Assembly: GCA_041567315.1 (NCBI GenBank)
Contig: JBFGCA010000081.1
Span: 1-21,884, forward strand
Direction: 5' to 3'
Length of the DNA: 21,884 nt
Source: JBFGCA01 sp041567315
GTDB taxonomy: Bacteria > Acidobacteriota > Thermoanaerobaculia > Multivoradales > JAHEKO01
The notes below the pieces were generated by a model. It saw only the letters and a program-made list of their open reading frames with translations, ran no database searches and had not been told where the DNA came from. A program made the translations under genes and the position numbers. Below are positions 1 through 7,525 of this stretch, piece after piece. Position 1 is the stretch's first letter. Every line of letters begins with the position of its first letter.

Positions 1-234
1 GCTGGTCTCGCCGTCGAGATAGATGTTCTTGTTCGAGACCCGGCCGCCGCGGCCCTTGTAGGCGTAGCGCTCCTCGACCAGGACCTCCTGCTCGGTGGTC
101 TCGTCGAGCTGGAGGTAGTTGTGGCGGAAGGCCTTCCAGAGTTTCCCCTTCCTGCGGTTGACGTTGGCCCCGGCGTTGGCGGTGGCGTAGACGAAGCGCT
201 CGCTGGACGGGAATTCCTGACATGTTAATCTCAT
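1..234 (-). CDS. Partial open frame, unidentified (possibly RHS-repeat-like), cut by window edge
   Basis: On the minus strand an open frame runs from an ATG at 234-232 to the window edge (78 codons). The residues look like real protein: a well-mixed stretch with aromatic and acidic residues, including KLWKAFRHNYLQLDE near residues 31-45 and ERYAYKGRGGRVSNKNIYLDG near 55-75. The YxYxxxGR pattern is loosely like RHS/YD repeats, but one copy is too little to assign a family. The frame stays open upstream all the way to the queA stop codon, with another ATG at 258-256, and no clear ribosome binding site precedes either start. It may therefore be a 5'-truncated gene remnant rather than an intact gene. 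Identity and start are uncertain. Confidence 0.35.
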   Translation of the reverse strand, partial: MRLTCQEFPSSERFVYATANAGANVNRRKGKLWKAFRHNYLQLDETTEQEVLVEERYAYKGRGGRVSNKNIYLDGETS

Positions 235-420
235 TGAAAAGCAACAGAGCTGCAACATTGCAGGGCGAGGCGGCGGTCGAGCCGCCACGCTCCAGAAGTC
301 CGTGTTGGAAGTCGGGCTGGCGAACTTGCACCACAGGGAGCTCGATGGACGGTGCCCTGCCGCGGTGGCGGACCTGGCCCGGAGGGATTGGCCCGGCCGA
401 GAGGCGCTGTGGGCAGAGAG
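235..420. other. Intergenic stretch between queA and the partial frame, with an AT-richer patch
   Basis: About 186 bases with no convincing gene. The part at roughly 220-265 is clearly more AT-rich than anything nearby and contains the short palindrome TGCAACATTGCA at 251-262. Next to it is a six-pair hairpin (GGCGGC at 269-274, GCCGCC at 281-286). The hairpin could act as a weak terminator for queA, but it has no T-tract. The abrupt change in base composition may mark an old junction or insertion. Confidence 0.3.
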
Positions 421-1446
421 CTATGGTGATTCGAGCAGCATGGCGTCGCCGTAGGAGTAGAAGCGGTAGCCGTGGGCGACGGCCTGGCGGTAGGCGGCGA
501 GGGCGCGATCGGTGCCGGCGAAGGCGCAGACCAGCATCAGGAGGGTGGAGCGGGGGAGGTGGAAGTTGGTGAGCAGCAGGTCGACGGCGCGGAAGCGGAA
601 GCCGGGGAGGATGAAGAGGTCGGTGCGGCCGCTAACCGGGCGCCAGGTGGCCGGGGCCGTCGGCGCGGCGCTCTCGAGCACCCGGACGACGGTGGTGCCG
701 ACCGCCACCACCCGGCCGCCGCGCCGGTGCGCCGCTTCGATCGCGGCGGCGGTGGCCGCCGGCAGCTCGTAGCGCTCGGCCTCGAGGCGGTGCTCCTCCG
801 CGTTGGCGGCGCGCACCGGCTGGAAGGTGGCGGGCCCGACGTGGAGGGTGAGCGCGGCGATCTCGACCCCAGCCTGGCGCAGCTCGTCGAGCAGCGTCTC
901 GGTGAAGTGGAGGCCGGCGGTGGGGGCGGCGATCGAGCCCGGCGCCCGGGCGTAGATGGTCTGGTAGTCGGTGCGGTCGGTGGTCTCGTCGGGACGGCGG
1001 ATGTAGGGTGGCAGCGGCACGTGGCCCACTTGCTCGAGGAGGGGCGCGATCGGGCTGGCGAAGCGCACCCGGGCGCGGCCGTCGGCGTCCGGCTCCAGCA
1101 TCTCGGCCCGCGGGCCGCCGTCGACCTCGAGCGCGGTCCCTGGTCGCAGACGGCGCCCGGGGCGCGGCAGACAGCTCCAGGTGCGGGCCGCCAGCCGCTC
1201 GACGAGCAGCAGCTCGACGCGGCCGCGGCCGGGGAGCCTCCGGGCGAGCAGGCGGACCGGCAGCACGCGGCTGTCGTTGACCACCAGCAGGTCGCCGGCC
1301 CGCAGCAGCCGCGGCAGCTCGGCGAACAGGTGATGGTGCAGGAGGCCGTCGCGGTCGAGACGCAGCAGGCGACTCTGACCGCGGGGCGCCGGGTACTGGG
1401 CGATCCGCTCGGCCGGCAGCTCGTAGTCGAACTCCGCGGTCAGCAT
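421..1446 (-). CDS. queA: S-adenosylmethionine:tRNA ribosyltransferase-isomerase QueA
   Basis: QueA transfers and isomerises the ribosyl group of S-adenosylmethionine onto 7-aminomethyl-7-deazaguanine in tRNA, giving epoxyqueuosine at wobble position 34 in the cytoplasm. The 341-residue product has the usual family length and features: an N-terminal FDYELPAERIAQYP segment, LLVVNDSRVLPVRLLARR near residues 53-70, and the family hallmark APTAGLHFTETLLDELRQAG in the middle, followed by LHVGPATFQPVR. The C-terminus NFHLPRSTLLMLVCAFAG is also typical. It starts at an ATG at 1446-1444 and lies 152 bases downstream of the transporter permease gene on the same strand, so it may be read from that transcript. 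No tgt or other queuosine gene is in the window. Confidence 0.97.
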   Translation of the reverse strand: MLTAEFDYELPAERIAQYPAPRGQSRLLRLDRDGLLHHHLFAELPRLLRAGDLLVVNDSRVLPVRLLARRLPGRGRVELLLVERLAARTWSCLPRPGRRLRPGTALEVDGGPRAEMLEPDADGRARVRFASPIAPLLEQVGHVPLPPYIRRPDETTDRTDYQTIYARAPGSIAAPTAGLHFTETLLDELRQAGVEIAALTLHVGPATFQPVRAANAEEHRLEAERYELPAATAAAIEAAHRRGGRVVAVGTTVVRVLESAAPTAPATWRPVSGRTDLFILPGFRFRAVDLLLTNFHLPRSTLLMLVCAFAGTDRALAAYRQAVAHGYRFYSYGDAMLLESP

Positions 1447-1598
1447 CGAGCGCAGCGTAGCGCGAGTCCCGTGTTGGCAGCGGGGCCGATCGAGCGCGCA
1501 CAGCGTGCCGCCATCTGCCGTCGGCGATCGTCGGGCGCGACGCGCAAGATCGGCTGGGCGGGCGGCTCAGGCCCTACTGACCTGGTGGTTACCGTCCA

Positions 1599-2630
1599 CT
1601 ACTCCTCGATCCCGCTCGGCGGCTCTTGTGCCGCCAGCGCTCGCGCCGGCTGGCCGCGCGGGTCGAGGGCGTCGCGCAGACCGTCGCCCAGCAGGTTGAA
1701 GGCGATCACCGTCAGGGCGAGGGCGCTGCCCGGGAAGGCCGACACCCACCAGGCCTCGGTCAGGGCGTCGGTGCCGTCGGCGATCATGCTGCCCCAGCTC
1801 GGAGCCGGTGGCTGGACGCCCAGCCCCAGAAAGGAGAGCGCCGCTTCGGCCAGGATCAGGTTGCCGACCCGCAGCGTGGTGTCGACCAGGACCGGCCCGA
1901 GCGCGTTGGGGAGCAGGTGCCGCCAGAGGACGCGCACCGGACCGAGACCGCTGGCGCGGGCGGCGAGGGCGAACTCCTGCTCGCGGAGGGAGAGGATGCG
2001 GCCGCGGGTCAGCCGGCTGGCCGCCATCCAGCCGGTGCTGCCCAGCACCAGGATGATGAGCCACTGGCCGGCGTCGAACAGCGCCGCCAGAGCGACCAGC
2101 AGGAAGAGCCGCGGAAAGGTCAGCAGGGCGTCGACCAGCCGCATCACCGCACCGTCGATCCAGCCCCCGGCGCCGGCGGCCAGGGCGCCGGCGGCGGTGC
2201 CCAGGGTGAAGGACAGGGCGGCCGCCAGCAGCCCGATGGTGAGCGAGGTGCGGGCGCCGTAGAGCAGCCGCGCCCACACGTCGCGGCCGAAGCGGTCGGT
2301 GCCGAGCGGGAAGGTCAGCCGCCGGGCGGGCCGCCCGGGCGCCGGGTCGGCGACCTCGGTCAGCGGCAGGGTGAACCGGCGCCCGCTGCTTTCGAGCTCG
2401 AGCCCGCCGGCGCTCCGGTCGACGCGCTCGGCGAGCAGCCAGGCGCCGTCCTGCCGCACCACCAGGTAGCGCTGGCTGCCCGGCGGCAGATGGCGCCCGG
2501 CCACCGGATCGAGCGGCCGCTCCGGATCGTGGGCGGTGAGCAGCGGCGCAGCCAGCGCCGCCAGCACCAGGAGCGCGACCAGCGCCAGACCCCAGCGCGT
2601 CAGCGGCGAGGCGAGCAGGCGGGCTCGCAT
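1599..2630 (-). CDS. Oligopeptide/dipeptide ABC transporter permease, DppC type
   Basis: Inner-membrane permease of a peptide- or nickel-type ABC importer (343 residues). TM1 is at about residues 12-32 (LALVALLVLAALAAPLL), followed by the typical FPLGTDRFGRDVWARLLYGART motif around 107-127. The transmembrane core follows, with a cytoplasmic EAA-like loop at about 218-243 (FALAARASGLG...LLPNALGP) that would contact the ATPase. I chose the start at 2630 because its A is shared with the TGA stop of the upstream permease gene (TGATG), and the N-terminus then begins just before TM1; the frame is open further upstream only as a shadow of the other permease. Residues about 51-106 form an extra periplasmic segment that DppC proteins usually lack. 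No ATP-binding subunit gene is adjacent. Confidence 0.93.
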   Translation of the reverse strand: MRARLLASPLTRWGLALVALLVLAALAAPLLTAHDPERPLDPVAGRHLPPGSQRYLVVRQDGAWLLAERVDRSAGGLELESSGRRFTLPLTEVADPAPGRPARRLTFPLGTDRFGRDVWARLLYGARTSLTIGLLAAALSFTLGTAAGALAAGAGGWIDGAVMRLVDALLTFPRLFLLVALAALFDAGQWLIILVLGSTGWMAASRLTRGRILSLREQEFALAARASGLGPVRVLWRHLLPNALGPVLVDTTLRVGNLILAEAALSFLGLGVQPPAPSWGSMIADGTDALTEAWWVSAFPGSALALTVIAFNLLGDGLRDALDPRGQPARALAAQEPPSGIEE

Positions 2631-3607
2631 CAACCGCGCACCCGGGGGTCGGCGAGGGCGTTGAGCAGATCGGCCAGCAGGTTGCCGCCGATCACCAGCA
2701 CCCCGCTCATCAGGGTGGAGCCGAGGATCAGCGGGTAGTCGCGCCCGCTGATCGCCTCGTAGGTCAGCCGCCCCATCCCCGGCCACGAGAAGACCACCTC
2801 GACGACCAGCGCGCCGCTGAGCAGGAAGGGCAGCGACAGGCCGAGGAGCTGGAGGAGCGGCGAGGCGGCGTTGCGCAGGGCGTGGAGCCACACCACCCGG
2901 CGCTCGCCGAGTCCTTTGGCGCGGGCCGTGCGGATGAACTCCTCGCCCAGCACCTCGAGCAGGCTGTTGCGCAGGTGACGGGCCACCGAGCCCGCCGCGG
3001 CCAGGCCCAGCACCAGCGCGGGCAGCGCCAGGTGGTGGGCGAGGTCGAGCAGCCGGGCGCCGGGGGCCAGCCCGGCGGCGCCGACCGAGTGCATGTGGCC
3101 GGCGGGAAAGAGCGGCCAGCGGTGGCTGAGCAGCAGCAGCGCCATCAGCCCGAGCCAGAACACCGGCAGCGAGTAGAGCGTCAGCGAGCCGAGCCGGATC
3201 AGGTGGTCGGCCACCGCACCGGGCCGCCGCGCCGCCGCCATCCCCAGCAGCAGGCCGGTGGCGTACTGGACCCCCATCGCCGCCACCGCCAGCAGCAGGG
3301 TGGCGGGCACCCGGCTGGCCAGGGTGGCGAGGACCGGCTGCTGGTGGAAGAACGAGACCCCCAGGTCACCGCGCAGCAGGATGTTCCGCAGCCAGGTGGC
3401 GTACTGGACGGCGAGCGGCCGATCGAGGCCGTAGAGCCGGTAGAGGGCGTCGCGCTGCGCCGGCGAGGCCCGCGGGTCGAGCAGGACCTGGTCCGGGTCG
3501 CCGGGCGTCAGGTGGACGAAGAAGAAGGCGAGGCTGAGGACCAGCAACAGGACGAGCAACGAGGCGGCCAGGCGGCGGGCCAGGAAGCCCGCCAGCGAAG
3601 AGCGCAT
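2630..3607 (-). CDS. Oligopeptide/dipeptide ABC transporter permease, DppB type
   Basis: Second inner-membrane permease of the importer (325 residues, usual length). It has the DppB layout: an N-terminal FLARRLAASLLVLLLVLSLA helix, the HLTPGDPDQVLLDPRAS segment, the YGLDRPLAVQYATWL motif, GDLGVSFFHQQPV, then further membrane helices. The EAA-type loop EFIRTARAKGLGERRVVWLH lies near residues 220-240 and the C-terminus ends ADPRVRG. The start at 3607 is 7 bases from the stop of the binding-protein gene, and its stop overlaps the start of the next permease by one base, which indicates translational coupling. With its partner it should form the membrane channel for peptides delivered by the lipoprotein. 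Confidence 0.95.
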   Translation of the reverse strand: MRSSLAGFLARRLAASLLVLLLVLSLAFFFVHLTPGDPDQVLLDPRASPAQRDALYRLYGLDRPLAVQYATWLRNILLRGDLGVSFFHQQPVLATLASRVPATLLLAVAAMGVQYATGLLLGMAAARRPGAVADHLIRLGSLTLYSLPVFWLGLMALLLLSHRWPLFPAGHMHSVGAAGLAPGARLLDLAHHLALPALVLGLAAAGSVARHLRNSLLEVLGEEFIRTARAKGLGERRVVWLHALRNAASPLLQLLGLSLPFLLSGALVVEVVFSWPGMGRLTYEAISGRDYPLILGSTLMSGVLVIGGNLLADLLNALADPRVRG

Positions 3608-3614
3608 TCGCGGC

Positions 3615-5276
3615 TCAGCCGTCCGCCAACCACCACTCCTGGAGGTGGAAGTAGGAGCTCAGCGGGTTGGGCTGGGCGTTGCGGACCCGGCGGTTGACGG
3701 CGGCCAGGCGCTGTGGTTCCCACAGGAAGGTGTAGGGCTGATCCCGGTGGATGATCCCCTGGGCCCGGTGCAGCAGCTCGAGACGCGCCGCGGGGTCGAT
3801 CTCGCGCCGCGTCGCCTCGATCAGACCGTCGAGCTCGGGGTTCGAATAGCCGCCGAAGTTGTGCCCGTTTTCGTAGGAGTCGCTGTGGAAGGCGTAGGTG
3901 AGGTCGAGCGAGGTGTCGATGCCCCAGCCGCCCAGGGTGGCGTCGAAGTCGTGCTCCAGATTCATGTCCACGAGGGTGGTGAACTCGATTCGCCGCACCT
4001 GGGCGTCGACGCCCACCCGGCGGAGCTGGTCCTGGATCAGCACCGCGGCGTCGACCCGGATCGTGCTGTCGGCGTTGGTCGACAGATCGAAGGAGAACGG
4101 CCGGCCGTTGCGCTCCAGCACTCCGTCGCCGTCGCCGTCGCGCCAACCTTGTTCCGCCAGCAGCCGTCGCGCGGCAGCGGGGTCGTAGGGCCACGGTTCG
4201 AGCCGGTCGTCGTGCGCCCAGACCGAGGAGATGATCGGCGAGGTGGCGATCCGGGCGTGACCGAACGACAACGCGTCGATCAGCGCCTGGCGATCGATGG
4301 CCATGGTCAGCGCCTGACGGACTGCGGTTTCGGCGAAGAGGGGCCGCCGGACGTTCCAGCAGATGTAGTTGTACTGGCGGTGCCAGTAGGCGATCAGTCG
4401 GGTGACCGGCGACGCTTGGATCTTGTGGGCCTCGGCCGCCCCGACGTGATCGACGAAGTCGAGCTCGCCGGCCAGCAGCTGGCGGATCTGGTTCGCCTGC
4501 TGGGGAACGATGCGGAAGACCACGCGATCGAGGTAGGGCTGCCCGGCGACGTGATAGCGCTCGTTGCGCCGCAGCACGATCTGCTGCTGCGGCTCCCAGG
4601 ACTCCAGCGTGAACGGGCCGTTGACCACCAGGTGCTCCTGGAACCAGCGATTGTTGGCCCGCCAGTCGGCGAACGGCAGCTCGCTCCAGGCGTGACGCGG
4701 CAGGATGACGCCCTCGTTGAGGTCGGAGAGCTGCGACGGCGAGGCGGTGGCGAACCGAACCCGCAGACGGCGCGGGCCGAGGACCTCGACGTCGACGATC
4801 GAGTCCTTCATCGAGGCGTAGGGCCAGGCGACGTCGGGCGAGGTCTGCGCCTGCCAGGTCCAGCGCACGTCGTCGGCCGAGACCGGTGTCCCGTCGCTCC
4901 AGAAGACGTCGTCGCGCAGCTCGATGGTCAGCTCGGAGCGGTCCTCCGACCAGACCTGGCTGGCGGCCAGCTGCGGCGCCAGGGTGGGCGGGTGCTCGGC
5001 GTAGTCGGGCTGCTCCTCGAACAGCCGCAGGAACATCTGGTCGAGGATCGCCTGCTCGAAGGTGGTGCCGGCCGTCAGCACCTGGTTGACGCTGCGCACG
5101 TCGGAGCTGGCCCCGACCACCAGGGTGCCGCCGGACCGCGGCCGGCCGCCGTCGGCGACCGGCGGATCGCTCCCGCCGCCGCCGCCGCAGCCGACCGCCA
5201 GCAGGGCGGCGGCCAGTGCGGCCGGTGGCAGCGGCCAGCGGCGGCGGCCGTCACTGCGGTGGCGATGGGGCCTCAT
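3615..5276 (-). CDS. Peptide ABC transporter substrate-binding lipoprotein (family 5)
   Basis: Extracytoplasmic solute-binding protein of family 5 (553 residues). Residues 1-30 form a lipoprotein signal: Arg-rich n-region, hydrophobic AALAAALLAVG, then Cys30 followed by glycines, so it should be lipid-anchored. The mature part shows family features: GGTLVVGASSDVRSVNQVL near the N-terminus, a LTIELRDDVFWSDGTPVSADDV segment of the type characteristic of the family, a mid-protein VRQALTMAIDRQALID block, an acidic DGDGDGVLERNG turn, and a C-terminal YSNPELDGLIEATRREID stretch. It is the first gene of the minus-strand transporter operon, just upstream of both permeases, and is divergent from the histidine kinase with 77 bases between them. 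Peptides are the likely substrate but are not proven by sequence. Confidence 0.93.
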   Translation of the reverse strand: MRPHRHRSDGRRRWPLPPAALAAALLAVGCGGGGGSDPPVADGGRPRSGGTLVVGASSDVRSVNQVLTAGTTFEQAILDQMFLRLFEEQPDYAEHPPTLAPQLAASQVWSEDRSELTIELRDDVFWSDGTPVSADDVRWTWQAQTSPDVAWPYASMKDSIVDVEVLGPRRLRVRFATASPSQLSDLNEGVILPRHAWSELPFADWRANNRWFQEHLVVNGPFTLESWEPQQQIVLRRNERYHVAGQPYLDRVVFRIVPQQANQIRQLLAGELDFVDHVGAAEAHKIQASPVTRLIAYWHRQYNYICWNVRRPLFAETAVRQALTMAIDRQALIDALSFGHARIATSPIISSVWAHDDRLEPWPYDPAAARRLLAEQGWRDGDGDGVLERNGRPFSFDLSTNADSTIRVDAAVLIQDQLRRVGVDAQVRRIEFTTLVDMNLEHDFDATLGGWGIDTSLDLTYAFHSDSYENGHNFGGYSNPELDGLIEATRREIDPAARLELLHRAQGIIHRDQPYTFLWEPQRLAAVNRRVRNAQPNPLSSYFHLQEWWLADG

Positions 5277-5353
5277 CTCGGCGGCGCGGCGATGCTATCA
5301 AGAGCACGCTTTCGAAACGAGGCGGCGCGGACCGCGGTGTTATTGTGCGTGCC

Positions 5354-6769
5354 ATGAGTGCTGGCCGCTCCTGGGCCTCCCGGCGGCTGATCTGGGCCTC
5401 GCTGGCGCTCGGGCTGTTCGTGCTGCTGGACCTCGGCCTGCTCGGCTGGATGATCTTCCGGTCGCTGTCGCAGCGCGAGATCGAGCGGGTGCTGTTCGAG
5501 ACCCGGCAGGAGGCCGAGGGCCTGGCCCGCCGGCTGGCCGGCCGCGCCGAGCGCGAGGGCGAGGACCTCTACACGGTCACCGCCATGGAGCGCGAGGTCC
5601 AGACCTACATCGACTCGATCCTCAAGCAGCGGCGGCTGGTCCAGGCGGTCGAAGTGGTGGACTCCGAAGGCCGGCTGGTGTTTCGCGGCAGCGGCGAGAC
5701 CACTCTCGAGGTGGACCCCGAGCGCACCGACGGTCTCGAGCAGCGCGAGGTGCCGCAGCGCATCGAGGAGCGTCCGGTGGGCGAGCGCCAGCGGCAGTTC
5801 CGCCTCGGTCTGCCGATCGAGGATCTCTACCGGCTCGACGTGCCGATCGGCAAGCTGGGCTTCCTCCACGTCGGGATCAGCCAGGACGAGCTGGAGAGCC
5901 GCATCGAAGTGCTGCGCTGGGAGCTGGTGCGCACCACCCTGCTGATCTCGATCCTCACCCTGGCGATGCTGGCCGTCGCCTACGTCATCATCTGGTGGCT
6001 GTGGCGGCGCGGGCGGCGATTCGCCGAGCAGGCCGAGGAGGCCGAGCGGATGGCCTACATCGGTACCCTGGCCTCGGGCCTGGCGCACGAGATCCGCAAC
6101 CCGCTCAACTCGTTGAGCCTCAACATGCAGATGCTGGAGGAGGAGATGGGGCAGCGGGCGGCGCCCGGCCGCCGCCGGCTGATGGCACTGACCCGCAGCG
6201 AGATCGCCCGTCTCGAGCGGCTGGTCACCGACTTCCTGCGCTACGCCAAGCCGCAGCCGCTGGAGGTCGAAGAGCTGCCGGCGGTCGATTTGCTGACCCG
6301 CAGCCGCGAGGTGATGGCCAGCGAGCTCGAGGCACGGAGAGCGCGCCTCGAGATCGAGGACCGCAGCGCCGGTGCCCGGGTGCGGGTCGACCCGGCGCAG
6401 ATGACCCAGCTGCTGCTCAACCTGATCCAGAACGCGCTGGCGGCCACCGAGGAGAGCGGGCGGCCGCTGGTGGTCCAGCTGCGCGCCCTGCGGAGCGCCG
6501 GCCGGGTGGTGCTCGAGGTCGTCGACCGCGGGGTGGGGATCGCGCCCCAGGACCAGCAGAAGATCTTCGAGCTGTTCTACTCCACCCGCAAGGGCGGCAC
6601 CGGTCTGGGGCTGGCGGTGGTCGAGCGCATCGCCAAGGCGCACCATGGCGAGCTGGAGGTGCGCAGCGCCCCGGGCCGCGGCACCAGCGTGCGCCTGGAG
6701 CTGCCGCTGGCCCGCCCGCTGCCCGAGCCCGCGCTGGCCCCGGCCGCGGTCGGGCCCGCCTCCTCCTAG
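5354..6769 (+). CDS. Membrane-bound sensor histidine kinase (orphan)
   Basis: Two-component sensor kinase of 471 residues. TM1 is at about 14-34 and TM2 at about 192-217; between them is a roughly 155-residue extracytoplasmic sensor region with no recognised domain (contains VVDSEGRLVFRGSG near 101-114). A HisKA dimerisation helix follows with LAHEIRNPLNSLSLN, phospho-acceptor His245. The ATP-binding domain has the N box (LLNLIQNALAATEE, Asn360), the G1 box DRGVGIAP (391-398), the F box KIFELFYSTRKGG and the G2 box GTGLGLAVVERI (415-426). No obvious HAMP domain separates TM2 from HisKA. I chose the ATG at 5354 because the protein then starts 13 residues before TM1; the frame continues upstream into the divergent gene's leader. 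No response regulator is adjacent; the next gene is a small zinc ribbon. Confidence 0.93.
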   Translation: MSAGRSWASRRLIWASLALGLFVLLDLGLLGWMIFRSLSQREIERVLFETRQEAEGLARRLAGRAEREGEDLYTVTAMEREVQTYIDSILKQRRLVQAVEVVDSEGRLVFRGSGETTLEVDPERTDGLEQREVPQRIEERPVGERQRQFRLGLPIEDLYRLDVPIGKLGFLHVGISQDELESRIEVLRWELVRTTLLISILTLAMLAVAYVIIWWLWRRGRRFAEQAEEAERMAYIGTLASGLAHEIRNPLNSLSLNMQMLEEEMGQRAAPGRRRLMALTRSEIARLERLVTDFLRYAKPQPLEVEELPAVDLLTRSREVMASELEARRARLEIEDRSAGARVRVDPAQMTQLLLNLIQNALAATEESGRPLVVQLRALRSAGRVVLEVVDRGVGIAPQDQQKIFELFYSTRKGGTGLGLAVVERIAKAHHGELEVRSAPGRGTSVRLELPLARPLPEPALAPAAVGPASS

Positions 6770-6787
6770 CGGCCGCGCCCTCCCACC

Positions 6788-6952
6788 ATGCCCGCACCCG
6801 AATACCTGATCTGCCTCAATTGCGAGTCGCCCTGCTACGTCTTCGAGTGGCGGGAGGACGAGCTGCAGGAGGCGATCTGCGAGGTCTGCGGCAACGACGA
6901 GAGCGACCAGTTCCTCACCCAGGAGGATTTCGACGCCCTGATCGGCGGTTGA
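6788..6952 (+). CDS. Small zinc-ribbon protein, 54 residues, function unknown
   Basis: A short gene of 54 codons plus stop, 18 bases after the histidine kinase. The product has two CxxC knuckles, Cys9/Cys12 (ICLNCES) and Cys31/Cys34 (ICEVCGN), spaced as in a zinc ribbon, plus Cys16, and a strongly acidic second half ending DFDALIGG. The knuckles and acid-rich composition are clearly protein-like and the flanking DNA is not similarly organised. I do not recognise a named family. Tandem position and same strand suggest co-transcription with the kinase, so it could be an accessory or regulatory partner, but that is inference. A hairpin at 7054-7073 could end this transcript. Confidence 0.7.
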   Translation: MPAPEYLICLNCESPCYVFEWREDELQEAICEVCGNDESDQFLTQEDFDALIGG

Positions 6953-7053
6953 TCGACGGGCCAGCTCGGTCGTGGGGTGATCCGCGATGGCCTCAAAGGC
7001 GCTCGGCTCCAGGTCCCTGTCGCACCCCGCCCCGGTCGGCTCCACGGCCCCGC

Positions 7054-7073
7054 GTGGTGGACTGATCCACCAC
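7054..7073 (+). terminator. Perfect 8-bp hairpin downstream of the kinase/zinc-ribbon genes
   Basis: GTGGTGGA (7054-7061), a four-base loop CTGA, and TCCACCAC (7066-7073) form a perfect inverted repeat about 100 bases after the zinc-ribbon stop codon and just upstream of the rplU promoter. There is no T-tract, so intrinsic termination is only plausible. A protein-binding operator is an alternative, because the hairpin abuts a second inverted repeat overlapping the promoter. Confidence 0.4.
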
Positions 7074-7093
7074 CAACGCTGCCGCTGGCGTTG
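7074..7093. repeat. Inverted repeat overlapping the -35 region of the rplU promoter
   Basis: CAACGC (7074-7079) and GCGTTG (7088-7093) form a six-base inverted repeat with an eight-base spacer. The right arm shares its last three bases with the TTGACC -35 hexamer. It directly follows the 8-bp hairpin at 7054-7073. It could be an operator or simply the base of a composite terminator structure. Confidence 0.35.
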
Positions 7094-7119
7094 ACCCAGG
7101 GTGGCGTCTCTGCTAGCTT
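7091..7119 (+). promoter_or_regulatory. Sigma70-type promoter for the rplU operon
   Basis: TTGACC (7091-7096), a 17-base spacer and TAGCTT (7114-7119) match the -35/-10 layout, with transcription expected to begin near 7126. The short leader to the rplU ATG at 7162 contains a GC hairpin (CCGGGG at 7121-7126 with CCCCGG at 7131-7136) and a strong purine-rich ribosome binding site, GAGGGGGGAG, just before the start. Confidence 0.6.
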
Positions 7120-7161
7120 TCCGGGGCCGCCCCCGGCGGCACCGAGGGGGGAGTACGCATC

Positions 7162-7521
7162 ATGTACGCAGTCATTCAAGCCGGCGGGCGCCAGTACCGG
7201 GTCGCCGAGGGAGACGTCATCCAGGTGGAGCGCGAGGCGGCGCTGCGTCCGACCGACGGCAAGCTCGCCTTCGAGCGGGTGCTGCTGGTGGCCGGCGAGG
7301 GCGAGGCGCGGGTCGGCAGGCCGCTGGTGGAGGGCGCCCGCGTCACCGCCAGCCTGCTCGGCGAGACCCGCGGGCCCAAGATCCGGGTCTTCAAGATGAA
7401 GCGCCGCAAGGGCTACCGGCGGCTGCGGGGCCACCGGCAGGACCTGTTCAGCGTGCGCATCGAGGGCATCGAGAGCGGGGCCAAGACCCGAAAGAAGAAG
7501 GGCCAACAAGAAGGGAATTGA
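7162..7521 (+). CDS. rplU: 50S ribosomal protein L21
   Basis: Large-subunit ribosomal protein that binds 23S rRNA. The 119-residue product begins MYAVIQAGGRQYRVAEGD, the typical L21 opening, and carries the late KIRVFKMKRRKGYRRLRGHRQ rRNA-binding signature near residues 73-93. A basic tail (KTRKKKGQQEGN) makes it somewhat longer than the roughly 103-residue norm. A strong ribosome binding site lies just upstream of the ATG. It is the first gene of an operon with rpmA 4 bases downstream and obg after that, the classic bacterial order. Confidence 0.98.
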   Translation: MYAVIQAGGRQYRVAEGDVIQVEREAALRPTDGKLAFERVLLVAGEGEARVGRPLVEGARVTASLLGETRGPKIRVFKMKRRKGYRRLRGHRQDLFSVRIEGIESGAKTRKKKGQQEGN

Positions 7522-7525
7522 CGTC

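Noticed and set aside
269..286. Rho-independent terminator of queA
   Set aside because: Only a six-pair stem 135 bases after the stop with no T-tract; kept only as a note in the intergenic description.
472..2262. Long plus-strand open frame opposite queA and the permease
   Set aside because: It is antisense to two well-supported genes, and its product is low-complexity Gly/Ala/Arg/Gln-rich; this is typical of high-GC shadow frames.
5273..7045. 590-codon minus-strand open frame opposite the histidine kinase
   Set aside because: It is the antisense shadow of a complete kinase with all catalytic boxes. The product is Leu/Gln/His/Asp-rich without domains.
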